This document shows, piece after piece, positions 22,054-29,777 of a stretch of DNA of 49,042 nucleotides. The stretch spans positions 1 through 49,042 of the forward strand of contig JAUXGZ010000006.1 in the NCBI GenBank assembly GCA_030621785.1, given 5' to 3'. The position numbers and the translations under genes were made by a program. Position 1 is the first letter of the stretch. Every line of letters begins with the position of its first letter. The notes under the pieces are model-generated. The model searched no databases and was not told where the DNA came from. It worked only from the letters and a program-made list of their open reading frames with translations. This stretch comes from Gammaproteobacteria bacterium. Its GTDB lineage: Bacteria; Pseudomonadota; Gammaproteobacteria; DSM-19610.

Positions 22054-24470
22054 GTCGGGTGTATTTCATTCAGGATGCGCAGGGTGAACGACGCATCAGT
22101 GGAACGGCCTTTCCGCTGCATGTCGGCGGCGCGGGGCAGGGTGGTGTGGTGCTCCCGGAGGCCGCAGAATCTGATTTGTTGGCATTGCTGGCGCTGGCGG
22201 ATGGATATGCCTACGTGCAACCCGTGGACGATGCACCCCCGCTGTTTCTCAATCACGAATTATTGTCGGCTTCCACCTGGCTGAAGTCGGGTGACCGGTT
22301 GCAGATCGGTGAACATATCCTGACCTGGACCGTTAAAGGTGACCAGGTGTTCATCCGCGTATCCTGCGAAGATCAGTCCATCACCCCGGCACCGCCTGCA
22401 GATCCTCCGCCCCACAGGATGCCATCCCGGGGGTTACCGGTGACACCGCGCAAGGCGGCCACGCGCGGAGGGCGACCTTTGCGCCGCATATTGATCGTGC
22501 TGTTCACGTTTCTGATGCTGGCACTGGTGTTGCTGCTGCTTGCCGTGCCGGTCGGTGTCCAGGTGACGCCGGCACCGGAATTTGTCGAGCTGCAGGGGTT
22601 TCCTCCACCGGTTTCCTTCGGTGAGCGCAGGCTGGTGCTGCCCGGGCGCTATTACGTGCGGGCGAGCCTGCAAGGCTACCAGCCACTCGATGAAACGGTA
22701 GACGTTACAAGGCAGGGTCCGCATGAGTTCAATTTTACGCTGCAGGAACTTCCCGGCGAGGTGACGATTAACCCTGAGCCGCTCGCAGAGCTGCGTCTGT
22801 GGGTCGATGAGCAGCCGGTCGAGCTGACGCCGGCGGGTGTGGCGCAGATCCAGCGGGGTAGCCATCGCTTGCGATTCGAGACGGAACGTTATCTGCCCGT
22901 TGACATGCAGTTCGAAGTTGACGGGCTGGGTCAGTCGCAAACCATCTCGTTCCAGCTGCAACCGGCCTGGGCACAGGTTTTCCTGAGCAGTCAGCCGACC
23001 GGTGCACAGGTCAGCGTGGATGATCACGTAGTGGGTGTCACACCGTTACAGACCGATATCCTGCAGGGAGCCCACCGGATACAGCTGGAGCTGAATGGCT
23101 ACAAAGCTGTACAGGTTCAAAAGGAATTTCAGGCCGGGCAAAATGTTCGTCTCGATGAATTTGTACTGCAGGCGAATGATGGGGAGTTGCTTCTGAGCAG
23201 CACGCCAGAGGGGGCAACGGTGACGGTAGACAACCGCTATTATGGAACTACGCCGGTCAGTCTGCAGCTGGCGTCCGGCATCGAACACAGTATCCGCCTC
23301 AGCCGTTCCGGTTATTTGCAGAGTCGTGAGCAGCTAACCCTGAAAGCGGATGAGAGCCGCGCGCTCGAGATGAAGCTGGCACCGCAATATGGAACCGTAT
23401 TTCTGTCCACCGTACCCGCCGATGCCAGTGTTCTCGTTGATGGCACGCCGTCGGCTTCCGGGCCGCGTTTGCGCCTGACGATACGTTCCCACCGCGTGGT
23501 GGTCAGTAAACCGGGCTATGTGACGAAGAAGGTAAACGTGATACCGGAAGCAGGTGTCAGCAAGACGCTGAAGATAGTGCTGGATAAAAAGGGTAGCCGT
23601 CCACCTTCAGAAGGTACCGCTACATCATCGAACGCGTTGCCGGCGACGCGTAGCACGTCAACGGGCGAGATGCTGCGCCTGGTGCAACCCGCTGGAGTGC
23701 TCGCCATGGGGGCCTCGCGGCGTGAAGCCGGCCGGCGTGCCAATGAGAGTCGCCGCAAGGTACAGCTTGACCGGCCTTTCTATCTGTCTACACACGAAGT
23801 CAGCAATGCATCTTTTCGTCGCTTTCGGGCTTCGCATAATTCCGGTAGCCTGGATGGCGCAACCTTGAACGCCGATCGTCAGCCGGTTGTAAAGGTCAGC
23901 TGGGACGATGCTGTACGTTACTGCAACTGGCTCAGCAAGCAGGATGGCCTGCCGCAGGCCTATGTGGAAAAGAACGGGCAGATGCAATTGTTGCAGCCGG
24001 TTAACACCGGGTATCGCTTGCCGACTGAAGCAGAATGGGCCTACGTAGCACGTCGGCTGGGGCGTCAGAGCGAGTCACGCTATCCATGGAGTGGCAACTA
24101 CCCGCCGGGCAGCGTGGTCGGCAACTATGCCGGCGGCCACATTGCCGATACGCTCACTGACGTGGTTCCCGGCTACGATGATGGCTACCGTGGAACAGCA
24201 CCGGTGGGCAGCTTCGCTGAGTGGCCCACGGGGTTTTTCGATCTGGGCGGCAATGTTGCGGAATGGGTCAATGATTACTACACAGTCTACCCGGGCGAGG
24301 CCGATCGACTGGTCCGTGATCCGTCTGGTCCGGTGAGCGGAGAGCACCACGTCGTGCGTGGCGCCGGATGGCGTCATGGTAATATCACCGAATTGCGCCT
24401 CAGCTACCGTGACTACAGCAAAAAACCGCGTTACGATCTTGGCTTCCGCATAGCAAGATATGCCCGATGA
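22050..24470 (+). CDS. motor operon gene 4: FHA-like/PEGA/formylglycine-generating-enzyme-fold membrane protein
   Basis: An 806-residue protein. Residues 1-105 look like a worn FHA domain (FLNHELLSASTWLKSGDRLQIG). A membrane helix lies at about 147-170. Periplasmic PEGA repeats follow, the clearest starting near residues 307, 377 and 447 (each with VDD/VDN and GxxPL-type turns and a GY end). Residues about 540-806 have the SUMF1/formylglycine-generating-enzyme fold (RLPTEAEWAYVARR, GNVAEWVNDYY, VVRGAGWRHG, LGFRIARYAR). The two copper-binding cysteines of true formylglycine-generating enzymes are absent in the RGAGW segment, so it is more likely a binding module. GTG start overlaps the previous stop by four bases. 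Confidence 0.85.
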   Translation: MSRVYFIQDAQGERRISGTAFPLHVGGAGQGGVVLPEAAESDLLALLALADGYAYVQPVDDAPPLFLNHELLSASTWLKSGDRLQIGEHILTWTVKGDQVFIRVSCEDQSITPAPPADPPPHRMPSRGLPVTPRKAATRGGRPLRRILIVLFTFLMLALVLLLLAVPVGVQVTPAPEFVELQGFPPPVSFGERRLVLPGRYYVRASLQGYQPLDETVDVTRQGPHEFNFTLQELPGEVTINPEPLAELRLWVDEQPVELTPAGVAQIQRGSHRLRFETERYLPVDMQFEVDGLGQSQTISFQLQPAWAQVFLSSQPTGAQVSVDDHVVGVTPLQTDILQGAHRIQLELNGYKAVQVQKEFQAGQNVRLDEFVLQANDGELLLSSTPEGATVTVDNRYYGTTPVSLQLASGIEHSIRLSRSGYLQSREQLTLKADESRALEMKLAPQYGTVFLSTVPADASVLVDGTPSASGPRLRLTIRSHRVVVSKPGYVTKKVNVIPEAGVSKTLKIVLDKKGSRPPSEGTATSSNALPATRSTSTGEMLRLVQPAGVLAMGASRREAGRRANESRRKVQLDRPFYLSTHEVSNASFRRFRASHNSGSLDGATLNADRQPVVKVSWDDAVRYCNWLSKQDGLPQAYVEKNGQMQLLQPVNTGYRLPTEAEWAYVARRLGRQSESRYPWSGNYPPGSVVGNYAGGHIADTLTDVVPGYDDGYRGTAPVGSFAEWPTGFFDLGGNVAEWVNDYYTVYPGEADRLVRDPSGPVSGEHHVVRGAGWRHGNITELRLSYRDYSKKPRYDLGFRIARYAR

Positions 24471-24727
24471 GCCCCGGCCACTACGGTTTTCTGATGAAGA
24501 AGTTCCTGATATTGACTGCAATCATTATTTTCCCGCTCCTGGCAACCGACCTGTTTGCCCTCAAGGCACCGCAACCCGGGTCTTCGAATCCGGAGTCGGC
24601 AGTGAAGCCGGCGCCGGCAGAACAACGTTTGGGTCCGGATAAAAAATCCGTTACTCCCGCCCCCCGCTTCACGCCGCGCGACAAGGTTCGTGCTGACGAT
24701 GCGGTCTCCTTTCCGGTAGATATCTGA
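24467..24727 (+). CDS. motor operon gene 5: small exported protein
   Basis: An 86-residue protein of unknown family. A hydrophobic signal sequence (KKFLILTAIIIFPLLATDLFA) precedes about 50 Pro-, Lys- and Ala-rich residues with little predicted structure. The ATG at 24467 overlaps the upstream stop (ATGA) and is used here. The ATG at 24494 (MKKFLIL) would give a more typical signal peptide, and either is possible. It lies between the FHA/PEGA protein and the motor channel, so it may be a periplasmic linker or assembly factor. Four bases separate it from the next gene. Confidence 0.6.
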   Translation: MSPGHYGFLMKKFLILTAIIIFPLLATDLFALKAPQPGSSNPESAVKPAPAEQRLGPDKKSVTPAPRFTPRDKVRADDAVSFPVDI

Positions 24728-24731
24728 GACT

Positions 24732-25526
24732 ATGAAAAAATCATTCCCCGGCGAATTTGTATTCCAGGTGTTCTCGTTACTGATTGCGTTCATCCTGGTG
24801 CATGCGTTGTATGTCACCCTGATCCGTCCTTCAGCGGATGCCTTCCTGCAACAGGAGCGGGCGTTGCAGCAGGCCGATCCTTCCTATATCGCGAAAGATT
24901 CTTTCGTCGTGGTGATTAAGGATTACGAACAGGAAGCCTGTTTTATTCTCATGCTGTGGGCCCTGTCAATACTGGCTTACAAGGGCGTCGCTGTCTGGCG
25001 CCAGCAGAAACTGCTGGACCAGGACTTGCTGCAGTTGCCTGACAGTATGCCCATTGCTACCGAGGATACCCGCACGCTGGCTGAACGACTGCAACAACTT
25101 CCGGACGATGAACAGGGCTATCTGCTGCCGCGTGCCCTGCGTACTGCCATCGAACGCTTCAGTGCTACCGGCAATGTGCAAAGTGTGTCGACCGCGGTGC
25201 GTGATGTATGCAGTTCCGAGGGTGAGAGGCTCGAATCCGAGTTATCCATCATTCGCTATATTGCTTGGGCAATCCCCTCGGTCGGCTTTATTGGCACGGT
25301 ACGGGGGATCGGCAACGCCCTTGGGCAGGCACACCGGGCCGTGGAAGGTGACATAACCGGGGTTACCGAAAATCTGGGGGTCGCATTCAACTCCACCTTT
25401 ATTGCCCTGGTTATCAGTATCGTGCTCATGTTCTTTATCCATCAGCTGCAATTGCAGCAGGAACGACTGGTGCTGGACAGTGAACGGTACAGCGACCACT
25501 GGTTCGTGAGGAAACTCCGGCCCTGA
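24732..25526 (+). CDS. motor operon gene 6: TolQ/ExbB/MotA-type proton channel subunit
   Basis: A 264-residue membrane protein. Helices are seen at about residues 11-30, 69-88, 172-195 and 215-237, with a large cytoplasmic loop between the second and third, the usual MotA/TolQ/ExbB topology. The family core is clear: AIPSVGFIGTVRGIGNALGQ in helix 3 and GVTENLGVAFNSTFIALVISIVLM in helix 4, where polar Thr/Ser residues line the proton path. These subunits form a pentamer around a dimer of B subunits and turn the proton gradient into rotation. The two VWA genes that follow directly supply the probable B subunits. Confidence 0.88.
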   Translation: MKKSFPGEFVFQVFSLLIAFILVHALYVTLIRPSADAFLQQERALQQADPSYIAKDSFVVVIKDYEQEACFILMLWALSILAYKGVAVWRQQKLLDQDLLQLPDSMPIATEDTRTLAERLQQLPDDEQGYLLPRALRTAIERFSATGNVQSVSTAVRDVCSSEGERLESELSIIRYIAWAIPSVGFIGTVRGIGNALGQAHRAVEGDITGVTENLGVAFNSTFIALVISIVLMFFIHQLQLQQERLVLDSERYSDHWFVRKLRP

Positions 25527-25530
25527 TAAA

Positions 25531-26622
25531 ATGAAACGCCGCTCCGTCTCGCCTTTCTCGCTGTCTTTCCTCGACATTATGTTCTGCGGCTTCGGCGCTG
25601 TCGTACTACTGGTGCTGATACTCAACCACGATACCGTGCAGGCGCGCAACGAAGTGTTTTCCGACCTGCGCGCCGAGGTCGTGCGGCTGGAGAACGAGGT
25701 TATTGTCGGGCGGGAGAACCTGGTTCTGGCACGCAACAGCCTGCAATCGAGCCAACAGAAACTGGTCACCATGCAGGGTGAGGCGGAGCGTGTATTGCAG
25801 TCAAAAATCAGCATAGAAGCAAGCATTACACAGCTGGAAAAGGACACCTCGGCCAATCGTGAGCACGTCAACCGCCTTAAGTCGGACCTCAGGGAACTCG
25901 ACAGCAAGGCACAGGATGCCAGGGCGAAGAAGGATGCCAGTAAGGATAGTGGTACGAAGGTACACGCCTTTGCCGGTGATGGTGACCGCCAGTACCTGAC
26001 CGGCCTGAAACTTGGCGGAAAACGCACTCTGATCCTGGTGGATGCATCGGCCAGCATGCTGGACGCAACCCTGGTAAATATCATCCGGCTGCGCAATATG
26101 GGCGAGGCGCAGAAACGCAGCGCGCCCAAGTGGAAACGCACTCTGGCGGTGGCCGAATGGCTAATCAGTAATATACCGGTCAGCGCCCGTTTTCAGGTTT
26201 ATACATTCAACACCGGCGCCAGACCGGTGTTGGCAAACACTGCAGGGAAATGGTTGCCGGCCGGCGATGCCAAACAGGTGGCCGGTGTCATTACAGGCTT
26301 GCGCGATACCATCCCCGGTGATGGCACCAGTCTTTGGCACGCTTTTTCGGTCGCTCGAAAATTTACCCCGCGCCCGGACAATATCCTGTTGATCACCGAT
26401 AGCCTGCCTACGCAGGGCAGGAAGAAACCATCGAATACCACCGTAAGCAGTGCCGATCGGGTCAAGCTGTTCAGCGCCGCGATCAAGGTGCTGCCGTCCG
26501 GTGTGCCGGTGAATACCATTCTCATGCCAATGGAAGGGGATGCCTGGGCAGCCGCTTCTTTCTGGAGACTGGCGGTGGATACCCGGGGTTCTTTTCTGAC
26601 ACCGGCGAGGGACTGGCCGTGA
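25531..26622 (+). CDS. motor operon gene 7: VWA protein with an ExbD/TolR-like membrane anchor
   Basis: A 363-residue protein. A 10-residue basic tail leads into one membrane helix beginning LSFLDIMFCGFGAVVLLVLIL. Asp15 lies where ExbD and TolR (PFIDVML) carry the proton-binding aspartate. Residues about 35-145 are a coiled coil. A von Willebrand A domain follows, with the metal site D171-A-S173-A-S175, a later Thr (GDGTSLWH) and Asp (LLITDSLP), so the MIDAS is complete. The usual peptidoglycan-binding OmpA domain of MotB is absent. I infer a motor B subunit whose periplasmic arm grips a partner through a metal-dependent VWA domain. It starts four bases after the channel gene. Confidence 0.86.
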   Translation: MKRRSVSPFSLSFLDIMFCGFGAVVLLVLILNHDTVQARNEVFSDLRAEVVRLENEVIVGRENLVLARNSLQSSQQKLVTMQGEAERVLQSKISIEASITQLEKDTSANREHVNRLKSDLRELDSKAQDARAKKDASKDSGTKVHAFAGDGDRQYLTGLKLGGKRTLILVDASASMLDATLVNIIRLRNMGEAQKRSAPKWKRTLAVAEWLISNIPVSARFQVYTFNTGARPVLANTAGKWLPAGDAKQVAGVITGLRDTIPGDGTSLWHAFSVARKFTPRPDNILLITDSLPTQGRKKPSNTTVSSADRVKLFSAAIKVLPSGVPVNTILMPMEGDAWAAASFWRLAVDTRGSFLTPARDWP

Positions 26623-27626
26623 GGAAGGAGCGGCGTGGTATCGAGATCTTCAACCTGTCTTTTCTGGATGTAGTGTCCTGCGGTTTCGGTGCCATTATCC
26701 TGCTACTGGTTATCGTCAAGGTCAGCGAACCACGGGTGATCGAACGTTTGTCAGTGGATCTTTCCGGTAGTGTGCAGAAGCTTGAAGACGAGCTGTACGC
26801 CATTCGTGGTGAAACTACCGTTCTGAATCGTGATCTGACTGAAAAGCAGCAACAGTTGTCGGACAGACGGGAGCGGCTGGCCAGACTGCGTGGTGATCTG
26901 TCTGAAGTCCGTGGCGAGTACCAGCGGGTAAAAACCGATCGTGCTGCGCAACTGGCTATAGAGGGCCAGTTGCAGAGTGCCCGGCAGAAACTGACCGAGG
27001 AAATGCGGCGTCTGCTGGGCGCTCAGTACAGGGCTCCGTCCAGCGACAGCATTATCGGTGGGGTCCCGGTAGACAGCGAATACATCATATTCATCATCGA
27101 TACTTCGGGTTCCATGACTTCCTACGCCTGGTCCATGGTGCAGAAAAAGATTGCAGAAGTGCTGCGGGTTTACCCGGCTGTCAAAGGTATACAGGTCATG
27201 AATGACATGGGGGATTTCATGTTCTCGGGTTACAAGGGCAAGTGGATACCGGACACGCCGGCTCGCCGCAAGGCTATCCTGTCGCGTCTGGCGAGCTGGC
27301 AGCCGTTCTCCAACTCCAGCCCCGTGGAGGGTATCGAGGCCGCCATCCGGCGTTTTTACGCAAAGGACAAGAATATCAGCCTGTACGTGTTCGGCGACGA
27401 CTTCTCCCACGGTTCCATCCAGCAGGTGGTGGATACGGTCGACAAGCTGAATCGCGGCGATCGCTCCGGTAAACGCCGTGTGCGCATCCACGCCATGGGT
27501 TTCCCGGTCCTGTTCATCTACGGGCAGGGCATGACCGAAAATGCCGTGCGTTTCGCCGCCCTGATGCGCAAGCTCGCCGAGGATAACAACGGCAGCTTCG
27601 TCGGCCTCAATGCCGTACAGCCGTAG
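26619..27626 (+). CDS. motor operon gene 8: second VWA protein with an ExbD/TolR-like membrane anchor
   Basis: A 335-residue paralogue of gene 7. Residues 1-11 are basic; the helix begins LSFLDVVSCGFGAIILLLVIV with Asp17 in the same place. A coiled coil covers about 45-130. The VWA domain has the metal site D161-T-S163-G-S165-M and a later aspartate (FGDDFSHGS). It shares the F-L-D-x-x-x-C-G-F-G-A signature with gene 7 but differs elsewhere, so the B-subunit pair may be a heterodimer. The GTG start overlaps the previous stop (GTGA). The operon ends here; no good terminator is seen before the tRNA-Cys promoter. Confidence 0.86.
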   Translation: MRKERRGIEIFNLSFLDVVSCGFGAIILLLVIVKVSEPRVIERLSVDLSGSVQKLEDELYAIRGETTVLNRDLTEKQQQLSDRRERLARLRGDLSEVRGEYQRVKTDRAAQLAIEGQLQSARQKLTEEMRRLLGAQYRAPSSDSIIGGVPVDSEYIIFIIDTSGSMTSYAWSMVQKKIAEVLRVYPAVKGIQVMNDMGDFMFSGYKGKWIPDTPARRKAILSRLASWQPFSNSSPVEGIEAAIRRFYAKDKNISLYVFGDDFSHGSIQQVVDTVDKLNRGDRSGKRRVRIHAMGFPVLFIYGQGMTENAVRFAALMRKLAEDNNGSFVGLNAVQP

Positions 27627-27643
27627 TTCCGCCCGGTTCCCGA

Positions 27644-27672
27644 TTGCGGCACTTCCCGAGCTCGCCTATAAT
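27644..27672 (+). promoter_or_regulatory. sigma-70 promoter of the tRNA-Cys/tRNA-Leu genes
   Basis: TTGCGG (27644-27649), a 17-base spacer and a perfect TATAAT (27667-27672) followed by GCGTCGG. The tRNA-Cys gene starts 19 bases downstream. Confidence 0.75.
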
Positions 27673-27690
27673 GCGTCGGCCTATCGCACT

Positions 27691-27764
27691 GGCTGGGTGG
27701 CAGAGTGGCTATGCAGCGGATTGCAAATCCGTGGACCTCGGTTCGACTCCGGGCCCAGCCTCCA
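27691..27764 (+). tRNA. tRNA-Cys (GCA)
   Basis: A 74-base tRNA with acceptor stem GGCTGGG/CCCAGCC, discriminator T (the U73 identity base for cysteinyl-tRNA synthetase) and encoded CCA. The anticodon loop TTGCAAA gives GCA. It corresponds to cysT of the E. coli glyW-cysT-leuZ array. Confidence 0.96.
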
Positions 27765-27866
27765 ATTAAAACAATGGGTTAGCTGACCAGGGTCGCAATC
27801 GTGGCCGTTCGTGCTGCTGACCTGTCTTCTGACTGCCAATAACAGTGTATCTTGTGGCGCCGATCA

Positions 27867-27953
27867 GCCCGGGTGGCGAAACTGGTAGACGCAAGGGACT
27901 TAAAATCCCTCGGAGGAAACTCCGTGCCGGTTCGATTCCGGCCCCGGGCACCA
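27867..27953 (+). tRNA. tRNA-Leu (UAA)
   Basis: An 87-base class II tRNA with acceptor stem GCCCGGG/CCCGGGC, discriminator A (required for leucine) and encoded CCA. The anticodon stem AGGGA/TCCCT encloses CTTAAAA, anticodon UAA. It corresponds to leuZ and probably shares a transcript with tRNA-Cys. Confidence 0.97.
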
Positions 27954-28049
27954 TTTCTTATAAAGGGAATTTCTGATTTTCTGCATGGTTGCGCTGTTCC
28001 ATAAACCGAAGCCTTGGGCCAATTGTGGGCCATTGCGATAAGGAAGAAG

Positions 28050-28115
28050 ATGGCTGACAGAGCACGTTCTAAGAGTTTGACCCAGAACCGCGTGATGGTG
28101 CTGTCCTATGGGTAA
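28050..28115 (+). CDS. possible 21-residue peptide overlapping the fic start
   Basis: AAGGA stands five bases before an ATG that opens a 21-codon frame (MADRARSKSLTQNRVMVLSYG), ending in TAA eight bases inside fic. The ribosome site is better than that of fic. Small antitoxins often precede Fic toxins, but this peptide lacks the inhibitory S/T-x-x-x-E-G/N motif. It may serve only to couple translation. Confidence 0.3.
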   Translation: MADRARSKSLTQNRVMVLSYG

Positions 28116-28725
28116 ATACGACATTGGTGGTATGCAGGGCCGTTTCCAGCCAGGTTCAAATGATCAGGTGCTGGAAAACAAGCTGGGTGTTACTGACCCG
28201 GCTGAGCGGGATGAAGCCGAACTGGTTTTGCTGGAAATGATCTATGACGACGTGCTCTTGCACAATTTTCCGAGTGGTCAGATCAAGGTTGCAGACCTGA
28301 AGAAATGGCACTATCGCTGGCTGGGTAACCTGTATGAATGGGCAGGTGAAGAACGCTCGGTGAATTTGAGTAAGGGTGACTTTCATTTTGCCACTGCTGC
28401 GCAGATTCCCCAACTGCTGGAAAAGTTTGAACAGGAATATCTGTACCGCTACACACCTTGTAGTAACTATGACGATCGGCAGTTGGTTGAGGCGGTTGCC
28501 ATTGTGCATGTGGAGTTAATTCTGATTCATCCTTTTCGTGACGGTAATGGCCGGATATCACGTCTGTTGACGGATGTTATGATGGCGCAGGCAGGGTATC
28601 TGACACTGGACTACAGTTGCTGGGATCAGAACAAGGGTGATTATTTTGCGGCGATCAGGCAGGGGCTGGAAATGAACTACGCCCCCATGATGGAATGGGT
28701 TGCGCGGGCGATGAGGGCTGAGTGA
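28108..28725 (+). CDS. Fic/DOC family protein (predicted AMP transferase)
   Basis: A 205-residue protein. The Fic motif HPFRDGNGRISR is intact, with the catalytic His, and the flap region (EWAGEERSVNLSKGDFHFA) precedes it. Fic enzymes usually move AMP from ATP to Ser, Thr or Tyr of a target protein. The N-terminal segment (IGGMQGRFQPGSNDQVLENKLGV) is the common start of this stand-alone subgroup. I find no inhibitory S/T-x-x-x-E-G/N helix in the protein, so control may come from another gene. It lies directly after the tRNA-Leu gene, a typical place for accessory genes. Confidence 0.87.
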   Translation: MGKYDIGGMQGRFQPGSNDQVLENKLGVTDPAERDEAELVLLEMIYDDVLLHNFPSGQIKVADLKKWHYRWLGNLYEWAGEERSVNLSKGDFHFATAAQIPQLLEKFEQEYLYRYTPCSNYDDRQLVEAVAIVHVELILIHPFRDGNGRISRLLTDVMMAQAGYLTLDYSCWDQNKGDYFAAIRQGLEMNYAPMMEWVARAMRAE

Positions 28726-28884
28726 TCAGTTAGCCAGTTTCAAATGCTGGAACTTGCTGGATCGCGCTTTTAAAAGCGCTTCAAGGGTTTTGACCGATGC
28801 GCCGGTTTCAATGGCTGTGGAGCTGGCGACCGCGCGTTGAATACGTTGCCGTTGCACAGCTTTTGAGGATTGTTGACGCTTCAT
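28726..28884 (-). CDS. small basic protein convergent with fic
   Basis: A 52-residue frame (MKRQQSSKAVQRQRIQRAVA to QHLKLAN), starting at the ATG at 28882-28884 and ending directly against the fic stop. A TATAAT lies on the minus strand about 35 bases upstream, and no good ribosome site is seen. It contains S-T-A-I-E followed by T, close to but not matching the Fic-inhibitory motif. It could be a small regulator of fic or a chance frame. Confidence 0.35.
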   Translation of the reverse strand: MKRQQSSKAVQRQRIQRAVASSTAIETGASVKTLEALLKARSSKFQHLKLAN

Positions 28885-29099
28885 GACGAGACGTAGTCCG
28901 TATAATTGACTGTGTGAATTATAACAGACTTCGAGCGGAAACAGGTGCGCGTGCAAGCACGGTTAGTTACTACTATTTCTCCAGACACGCTCCGTTTCGG
29001 CATCACGCTGGGGAATTGTACCCCAGTTGTTCTCTGCCATTCGGGGCGTTTCTCATTGTGGATGTTTGCAAATACAGATAAAACTGCAGAGGGTGAACT

Positions 29100-29555
29100 G
29101 TGGCCGTCGATAAAATCATTTCAGGCGGCCAAACTGGTGTAGATCGTGCTGCCCTTGAGGTCGCTATAGCCATGGATATGCCCCACGGTGGCTGGTGCCC
29201 GAAAGGAAGGAAGGCCGAGGACGGTGAGATTCCGGCTATCTACCAGCTCCAGGAAACAGCCACGACGTATTGCAAACAACGCACGGCGTGGAACGTGCGG
29301 GATTCTGACGGGACGCTGATTCTAACGCTTGGTGAGCCTACGGGCGGGACGGCAACCACCATCAAGTTGGCGAATACTCATGGCAAACCCTGTTTGGTGA
29401 TCGACCTTCTTACCACGTCTAGTCAGGAAACCGTGCGACTCTGGATCACCGATAACGGAATCAGTGTACTGAACGTGGCAGGCCCCAGGGAACGTGGCTG
29501 TCCGGGGATTCACGATCAGGCGGTAGTTTTCCTGCGGCAGTGCCTGGACGCCTGA
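29100..29555 (+). CDS. putative molybdenum carrier protein (cpYpsA/MoCo-carrier fold)
   Basis: A 151-residue cytosolic protein. The nucleotide-binding start ISGGQTGVDRAALEVAIAMDMPHGGWCPKGRKAEDG is the signature of the YpsA-like Rossmann family named putative molybdenum carrier. The second glycine-rich loop TLGEPTGGTATTIKLA also fits. Members may bind a nucleotide or pterin-like ligand; the true substrate is not established. The start is GTG at 29100, with GAGGG seven bases upstream. moaB is present 13 kb away, but no direct link is visible. The gene stands alone between fic and a convergent pair. Confidence 0.82.
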   Translation: MAVDKIISGGQTGVDRAALEVAIAMDMPHGGWCPKGRKAEDGEIPAIYQLQETATTYCKQRTAWNVRDSDGTLILTLGEPTGGTATTIKLANTHGKPCLVIDLLTTSSQETVRLWITDNGISVLNVAGPRERGCPGIHDQAVVFLRQCLDA

Positions 29556-29558
29556 ACC

Positions 29559-29777
29559 CTATTCCTGTATTTCTGTGTATCGATCAATCCTGTAATCAGG
29601 ATCTTCACGAGCCTTCACATAAAACACGTCGGCTTTATCTCCAATCTCCTTTTTAAGCTCTCTGGTCAATATGAGACCCCGCCGATGAAAGTCAGGCCAT
29701 TCGGCAGATCGATCTAGTTTTAGCCGTAACCCGAAGCCGCCGGCTTTAGCCAGTGGAGTATTCACGGAAATGTCCAT
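29559..29777 (-). CDS. small hypothetical protein overlapping the spermidine-synthase-like gene
   Basis: A 72-residue frame (MDISVNTPLAKAGG to DRYTEIQE) starting 16 bases inside the 3' end of the upstream gene on the same strand. It has a balanced, charged composition (LTRELKKEIGDKADVFYVKAREDPDYRIDR) that looks coded rather than random. A longer frame to 29921 runs antiphase to the real gene and is ignored. The family is not recognised. The overlap suggests coupled translation. Confidence 0.5.
   Translation of the reverse strand: MDISVNTPLAKAGGFGLRLKLDRSAEWPDFHRRGLILTRELKKEIGDKADVFYVKAREDPDYRIDRYTEIQE

Noticed and set aside
25242-26141. A 299-codon open frame on the minus strand across the channel and VWA genes
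   Set aside because: Antisense to strongly matching MotA/TolQ and VWA sequence; rich in Ser, Arg and Cys, as expected for a shadow.
18574-27626. Zorya defence system as the identity of the motor operon
   Set aside because: Zorya B subunits have an OmpA-type domain and the system carries helicase or nuclease partners. Here the B subunits have VWA domains and no nucleic-acid enzyme is present.
17318-27764. Integrative element with attachment sites at the tRNA genes
   Set aside because: No integrase, no phage gene and no repeat of a tRNA 3' end were found at the other border.
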